From the NCBI GenBank assembly GCA_030669695.1, contig DAOVDC010000038.1, positions 1-7,126 on the forward strand: a DNA stretch of 7,126 nucleotides, read 5' to 3'. Positions 4,273 to 7,126 of the stretch are shown piece after piece (positions within the stretch are counted from its first letter, which is position 1; each line of letters starts with the position of its first letter). The notes below the pieces were generated by a model that had not been told where the DNA came from, ran no database searches, and saw nothing but the letters and a program-made list of their open reading frames with translations. A program made the position numbers and the translations under genes. This stretch comes from Candidatus Bathyarchaeota archaeon (GTDB lineage Archaea > Thermoproteota > Bathyarchaeia > Bathyarchaeales > Bathyarchaeaceae).

Positions 4273-6189
4273 GTGACAGCACCCGACAAAACAAAAGTAG
4301 AAATCAGCCAATCCATACTAGAACGCGTTCCTAAAGAGGCAGAAATCACACGAATAGAATTTGAAGGCCCAGCTCTAGCCGTTTACACAAAAAAGCCAGA
4401 AGTTCTCATCGAACAAAGTTACGTAATCGCAGACATTGTCAACCTAATCAGAAAACGAATCGTTGTACGTTCCGACCCCTCGGTAAGACTGCCAGAGAAG
4501 GACACAGAAAGAATCATACAGGGAATCGTTCCTCCAGAAGCACAAATTTCAGGAATGAGTTTTGACCCCAGCCTCGGCGAGGTTATCATCGAAGCCGAAA
4601 AGCCCGGCTTAGTCATTGGAAAAAATGGAGTTATCCTACAGGAGATCATAAAACAGTCACGATGGAGACCCCGCGTTCTAAGAAGTCCTCCAATACCATC
4701 TAAAATCATGGCCCACATGCGACATTATCTCCACACCGAAAGCAAGGAACGAGAAAGAATACTCCGTACAGTGGGCGAAAGGATTTTCAGACCAACAGTT
4801 TACGGAGTTGGAGACATTCGGATCTCTGCGTTAGGTGGCTTTCAACAGGTGGGAAGATCTGCCATCCTTGTACAAACAAGAGAAAGTCAAGTCCTACTGG
4901 ATTGTGGCATAAACCCGGGCTCCTCAAATTCGCTCTTAACCTTTCCAAGACTTGACGCACCTCAGTTTGATTTGGACACGTTAGACGCTGTTGTAATAAG
5001 CCATTCACATCTGGACCACTGCGGCTTCCTTCCATTTCTTTTTAAATATGGATATGATGGTCCGGTTTATTGTTCAGCTCCCACGTCAAATCTGATGACT
5101 TTGCTTCAATTAGATTATCTTGACGTAGCGAGTAAACAAGGGGTGATGCCTCCCTATGATCAAAGAGATGTACGGTCAACCGTGTTACATACCATCCCTC
5201 TGCGATACGGCGCCGTAACTGACATAGCTCCAGATGTTCGTTTAACACTTCACAACGCTGGACACATTTTGGGTTCATCGATCGTTCATTTGCATATTGG
5301 AGAAGGTTTGCATAACATCGTCTATACCGGCGATTACAAATACGGGAAAACGATGCTTCTTGAACCTGCGGTCGCAGAGTTTCCTAGAGTAGAGACTATA
5401 ATAACTGAAAGCACGTATGGAGCTCCACAAGATGTGATGCCATCTAGAGTTGAAGTTGAAGAAAAACTTACGGCTGTCATAAATAGCACTTTAGACAGGG
5501 GAGGCAAAGTTTTAATCCCAGTTCCAGCAGTTGGCAGAGCTCAGGAGATTATGTTGGTCATTGATGGGTATATGCGACGAGGACTGATGAGGGAAGCGCC
5601 CGTGTTTATTGAAGGTATGATTTCTGAGGCAACTGCGATCCACACGGCTTATCCAGAGTATTTAGCAAGGGAAGTGCGAAACAGCATTCTACATGAGGGA
5701 GTTAACCCGTTTCAATCGGATTATTTCACCATTGTGGAGCATCCTAGTGCCCGAGAAGAAATTGTGGATGGAGATCAATGCATTATTATAGCGACTTCCG
5801 GTATGCTTGAGGGTGGGCCAGTGATAGATTACTTTAAGCGCTTGGCATCAGATGAACGCAATACAATAATTTTTGTGAGTTATCAAATTGAGGGAACACG
5901 AGGGCGCCGGGTTCAAAAGGGTCTGGCAGAAACACCTATAATAAATAATGAAGGAAGAATTGAAATCATAAAATCAAATATGAAGGCTGAAACTATTAAT
6001 GGGTTTTCTGGGCATTCCGACAGGAGACAGATCATTAATTATATCCGTCGACTAATGCCGAAACCTGAGAGGATAATTGTGTGTCACGGTGAGAGAACAA
6101 AATGTTTGGGTTTGGCAAGCTTTTTGCGGAGAAGGCATAACATTGAAACAATAGTACCTGAAATCTTGGAAACTGTCAAGCTGCGGTAG
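4273..6189 (+). CDS. KH-domain beta-CASP ribonuclease aCPSF1 / FttA transcription termination factor
   Basis: aCPSF1 (FttA) is the archaeal homologue of the CPSF73 cleavage nuclease; it cuts nascent RNA and drives transcription termination. The 638-residue product has two N-terminal KH domains (about 1-70 and 75-145, the second with GKNG at 116-119), then a metallo-beta-lactamase core from about 180. Metal ligands are all visible: Asp210 in LLDCG, His244, His246, Asp248 and His249 in HSHLDH, His331 in AGHILGSS, Asp354 in YTGDYKYG, and His605 in VCHGE. The beta-CASP motifs A (Glu379 in TESTYG) and B (His581 in GFSGHSD) are intact. Length is normal for the family. The GTG start follows the psmB stop after two codons in the same frame, so no upstream extension is possible. 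The 3' end overlaps the convergent sepF by 14 bp. Codon composition changes along the gene: A/C-rich at the 5' end, G/T-rich at the 3' end. Confidence 0.96.
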   Translation: MTAPDKTKVEISQSILERVPKEAEITRIEFEGPALAVYTKKPEVLIEQSYVIADIVNLIRKRIVVRSDPSVRLPEKDTERIIQGIVPPEAQISGMSFDPSLGEVIIEAEKPGLVIGKNGVILQEIIKQSRWRPRVLRSPPIPSKIMAHMRHYLHTESKERERILRTVGERIFRPTVYGVGDIRISALGGFQQVGRSAILVQTRESQVLLDCGINPGSSNSLLTFPRLDAPQFDLDTLDAVVISHSHLDHCGFLPFLFKYGYDGPVYCSAPTSNLMTLLQLDYLDVASKQGVMPPYDQRDVRSTVLHTIPLRYGAVTDIAPDVRLTLHNAGHILGSSIVHLHIGEGLHNIVYTGDYKYGKTMLLEPAVAEFPRVETIITESTYGAPQDVMPSRVEVEEKLTAVINSTLDRGGKVLIPVPAVGRAQEIMLVIDGYMRRGLMREAPVFIEGMISEATAIHTAYPEYLAREVRNSILHEGVNPFQSDYFTIVEHPSAREEIVDGDQCIIIATSGMLEGGPVIDYFKRLASDERNTIIFVSYQIEGTRGRRVQKGLAETPIINNEGRIEIIKSNMKAETINGFSGHSDRRQIINYIRRLMPKPERIIVCHGERTKCLGLASFLRRRHNIETIVPEILETVKLR

Positions 6190-6556
6190 GTGTTTCCTCT
6201 CCTGAGACCGTAGTTTTTTCTCGCCATATTCGGACGAAAGAGGGGGTGATGACGACGCGTTCTTCGCCTAATCGTGCGATGTCGCCTCCTACTGATTCAG
6301 TGAATTTGCATAGCTCGTTTACTGCGTGTTTGATGTCTTCGATGCTCTTTTTTGCGAGTGGGCTGACCCTTAGGATGAGGATGTTCCCTGATTTGACTTC
6401 GCGTTTGACTGTGTCTACGTCGTCAAGGTTGCGTAGAGGTAGAGCTCTTAGGTAAACTTTGGCGGGAAGACCTGTGGAAGGAGTTTGTTCGGTTAGTTTT
6501 TCGGTTCTTTTGATTCTGTCGACGAATTTGTCGATTGCTTTTCCAAAACTTGACAA
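6176..6556 (-). CDS. sepF: Archaeal SepF, FtsZ membrane anchor (DUF552)
   Basis: SepF tethers FtsZ to the inner face of the membrane at the archaeal division site. The 126-residue product opens with an amphipathic stretch (MSSFGKAIDKFVDRIKR, residues 1-17) suited to membrane binding, then a short linker. The SepF core at about 33-112 includes VYLRALPLRNLDDVDTV, SGNILILRVSPL, and the glycine-containing FTESVGGDIARLGEERVVITP. The length agrees with archaeal SepF, which lacks long linkers. The start is TTG at 6556, chosen because GAGGAGA lies seven bases upstream and the amphipathic helix begins exactly there. Its 3' end overlaps the convergent aCPSF1 by 14 bp. Element copies 4 and 5 lie in its leader. 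No ftsZ is in the window, so the partner is inferred from the family. Confidence 0.9.
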   Translation of the reverse strand: MSSFGKAIDKFVDRIKRTEKLTEQTPSTGLPAKVYLRALPLRNLDDVDTVKREVKSGNILILRVSPLAKKSIEDIKHAVNELCKFTESVGGDIARLGEERVVITPSFVRIWREKTTVSGEETPTAA

Positions 6557-6563
6557 GTTTATT

Positions 6564-6570
6564 TCTCCTC
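6564..6570 (-). promoter_or_regulatory. Ribosome binding site deciding the TTG start of sepF
   Basis: On the minus strand GAGGAGA lies seven bases before the TTG at 6556. Its strength and spacing are the main reason to accept a rare TTG start. Confidence 0.8.
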
Positions 6571-6595
6571 ATCTAGTTTGGTTGTAGCTTGGAGT

Positions 6596-6603
6596 TTAAA
6601 TTT
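6596..6603 (-). promoter_or_regulatory. Candidate TATA box of sepF
   Basis: ATTTAAAC on the minus strand is centred about 43 bp before the sepF start. A start of transcription some 26 bp downstream would give a leader of around 15 nt that still includes GAGGAGA. It competes with element copy 5 as the sepF promoter. Confidence 0.4.
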
Positions 6604-6640
6604 TTCCTTTTTTGATGTTTAAGCATGTACGTGTGTTTGT

Positions 6641-6683
6641 CCTGTTATTTGTGTTAGTCTCTCTCTTTTTAGACCCCCCTATA
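6641..6683 (-). repeat. Dispersed intergenic element, copy 5 (proximal, sepF leader)
   Basis: On the minus strand it contains TATA, six G, TCTAAAAA, GAGAGAGA and CTAACACAAATAACAGG, preceded by a seven-G run at 6691-6685. The G run and GA tract match the other copies fully, while the tail is the most diverged of the five. It points toward sepF and ends 84 nt before the TTG. Confidence 0.75.
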
Positions 6684-6738
6684 GCCCCCCCTATAGTTTT
6701 TTATTGAGTGCTGAAAGTTTTAGGTTTGACCGTTGTAT

Positions 6739-6780
6739 CACATTATTTGCGTATGTTTCTCTCTTTCTAGACCCCCTACC
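6739..6780 (-). repeat. Dispersed intergenic element, copy 4 (distal, sepF leader)
   Basis: On the minus strand it contains GGTA, five G, TCTAGAAA, GAGAGAAA and CATACGCAAATAATGTG. The leading TATA of the other copies is GGTA here, and the GA tract has one change. It lies 98 bp upstream of copy 5, in the same tandem arrangement as copies 2 and 3. Confidence 0.75.
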
Positions 6781-6790
6781 TATGGGGGTC
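6770..6790. repeat. Perfect 7-bp inverted repeat at the head of element copy 4
   Basis: GACCCCC (6770-6776) is exactly matched by GGGGGTC (6784-6790) across a 7-bp spacer. One arm is the G run and TC of element copy 4. With the C5/G5 repeat at copy 1 it shows that two of the five copies are headed by a G-run inverted repeat. Confidence 0.65.
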
Positions 6791-6840
6791 GCGGCTTGCG
6801 TCAGAATTGTTTTTGTGTTTCGGTTCTATCTCTAAGCGTT

Positions 6841-6869
6841 GTGGATGTTCTGTCTAGGTAGTGATCCAC
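6841..6869. repeat. Small inverted repeat downstream of the V4R gene
   Basis: GTGGAT (6841-6846) and ATCCAC (6864-6869) are separated by 17 nt. No T run follows on either strand, so it is not a convincing terminator. It may be chance or an operator. Confidence 0.3.
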
Positions 6870-6961
6870 GTGAGATTTGTATGATAGCGTGGGCTTCTGC
6901 GACATGAAATACTAGTTTGACAATAACATGTAATGCGCAATCTGAATTGAATTTGTGGAGT

Positions 6962-7126
6962 CTAAGCTTGTTGTTCTCCGAAAACAAACTCGCAGTGTTC
7001 GTCTCCTTTTCCAGCGCATTTTTCCTCGGTTACAATGATTGTTTTCTTCAAGAGTTCTGAGAGAAAACCCGCTATGAAACCTCTGAAGAAGTGGCAACTT
7101 GGCTGATTCGTTTTGCGAGCCATCGC
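6962..7126 (-). CDS. V4R-domain protein, C-terminal part only (runs off right edge)
   Basis: An open frame enters from the right edge on the minus strand and ends at TAG (6964-6962), giving 54 codons. The translation resembles the end of a V4R (4-vinyl reductase) domain: Cys11 with HFFRGFIAGFLSELL, then IIVTEEKCAGKGDEHCEFVF, containing the family's E-x-x-C-x-x-x-G-x-x-x-C-x-F pattern with Cys37 and Cys45. V4R domains are small-molecule-binding modules, often fused to regulatory domains in archaea. What precedes it in this protein is outside the window, so the full function is unknown. It points the same way as sepF but is separated from it by 405 bp, so a shared transcript is uncertain. A Met at residue 2 of the visible part is internal, not the start. 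Confidence 0.75.
   Translation of the reverse strand, partial: AMARKTNQPSCHFFRGFIAGFLSELLKKTIIVTEEKCAGKGDEHCEFVFGEQQA

Larger units (their letters stand above)
6628..6837 (-). repeat. About 210-bp leader module shared with psmB (sepF copy)
   Basis: Read on the minus strand it contains GCTTAG (6837-6832), CAAAAACAA and TCTG (from 6815), element copy 4, AAAACTTTCAG (6721-6711), a G7-CTATA-G6 stretch leading into element copy 5, and ACAAACACACGTA (6640-6628). These blocks match those at 3263-3462 in order and approximate spacing. The extra 10 bp relative to the psmB module lies entirely between the two TCTA cores (98 against 88 bp); other small gaps cancel out. Confidence 0.7.
6557..6961. other. 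Gene-free region between the V4R gene and sepF
   Basis: No coding region is supported in these 405 bp. It holds the sepF ribosome binding site and a TTTAAA box, element copies 5 and 4, the sepF copy of the shared leader module, a 7-bp inverted repeat (6770-6790) and a 6-bp inverted repeat (6841-6869). A 34-codon frame on the minus strand (6905-6801) has no ribosome binding site and resembles nothing known to me. Confidence 0.6.

Noticed and set aside
4700..5400. Chimeric or horizontally transferred 3' half of aCPSF1
   Set aside because: Composition changes here, but the protein is full length with every motif in order, and the neighbouring non-coding and minus-strand DNA shows the same new composition, so a strand-wide bias explains it better.
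6801..6905. 34-codon minus-strand frame between the V4R gene and sepF
   Set aside because: ATG without ribosome binding site, no recognisable sequence, and its end runs into the duplicated leader module, which indicates non-coding DNA.
6912..7097. 61-codon minus-strand frame at the right edge
   Set aside because: The V4R-like frame over the same DNA has clear family motifs, so this one is its shadow.

Overview
This window is chromosomal DNA from an archaeon. It carries only archaeal-type housekeeping genes: an archaeosine tRNA-guanine transglycosylase (TgtA), a self-processing 20S proteasome beta subunit directly followed by the KH/beta-CASP termination ribonuclease aCPSF1 (FttA), a PAC2-family proteasome chaperone homologue, an Sm-like RNA-binding protein with an extra C-terminal domain, and archaeal SepF. 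SepF implies FtsZ-based division, which argues against Sulfolobales-like crenarchaea. The mix, plus a V4R-domain protein at the right edge, would fit a Bathyarchaeia/Thaumarchaeota-like TACK lineage or a euryarchaeon. The lineage is inference only.

Layout, left to right: an A/C-rich leader with one copy of an intergenic element (1-236); lsm (+, 237-680), overlapping the 3' end of a convergent PAC2 gene (-, 677-1429) by 4 bp; a 74-bp divergent promoter region with a symmetric AT element; tgtA (+, 1504-3072); a 465-bp gap with a 10-bp tandem repeat and two element copies; the psmB-aCPSF1 pair (+, 3538-4266 and 4273-6189); sepF (-, 6176-6556), overlapping the end of aCPSF1 by 14 bp; a 405-bp gap with two more element copies; and the C-terminal 54 codons of a V4R-domain gene (-, 6962-7126) running off the edge.

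The most unusual content is non-coding. A roughly 42-bp element occurs five times: a G5-6 run, TCTA, a short A-rich step, a GA tract, then a tail close to ACGCAAATAACGTG. It appears only in intergenic DNA and always points toward the next gene. It lies once upstream of lsm and as tandem pairs upstream of psmB and sepF. Around the pairs, a whole module of about 200 bp is recognisably duplicated between the psmB and sepF leaders, with short conserved blocks in the same order. The proximal copies end 72-90 nt before their start codons. This looks like a dispersed regulatory or promoter module that could co-regulate proteolysis (psmB with aCPSF1), RNA metabolism (lsm, aCPSF1) and cell division (sepF). 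No known regulator is recognised.

A second large-scale feature is strand composition. The + strand is A/C-rich in the left part and G/T-rich in the right part whichever way genes point, and the change falls inside the aCPSF1 gene at about 4.7-5.4 kb.
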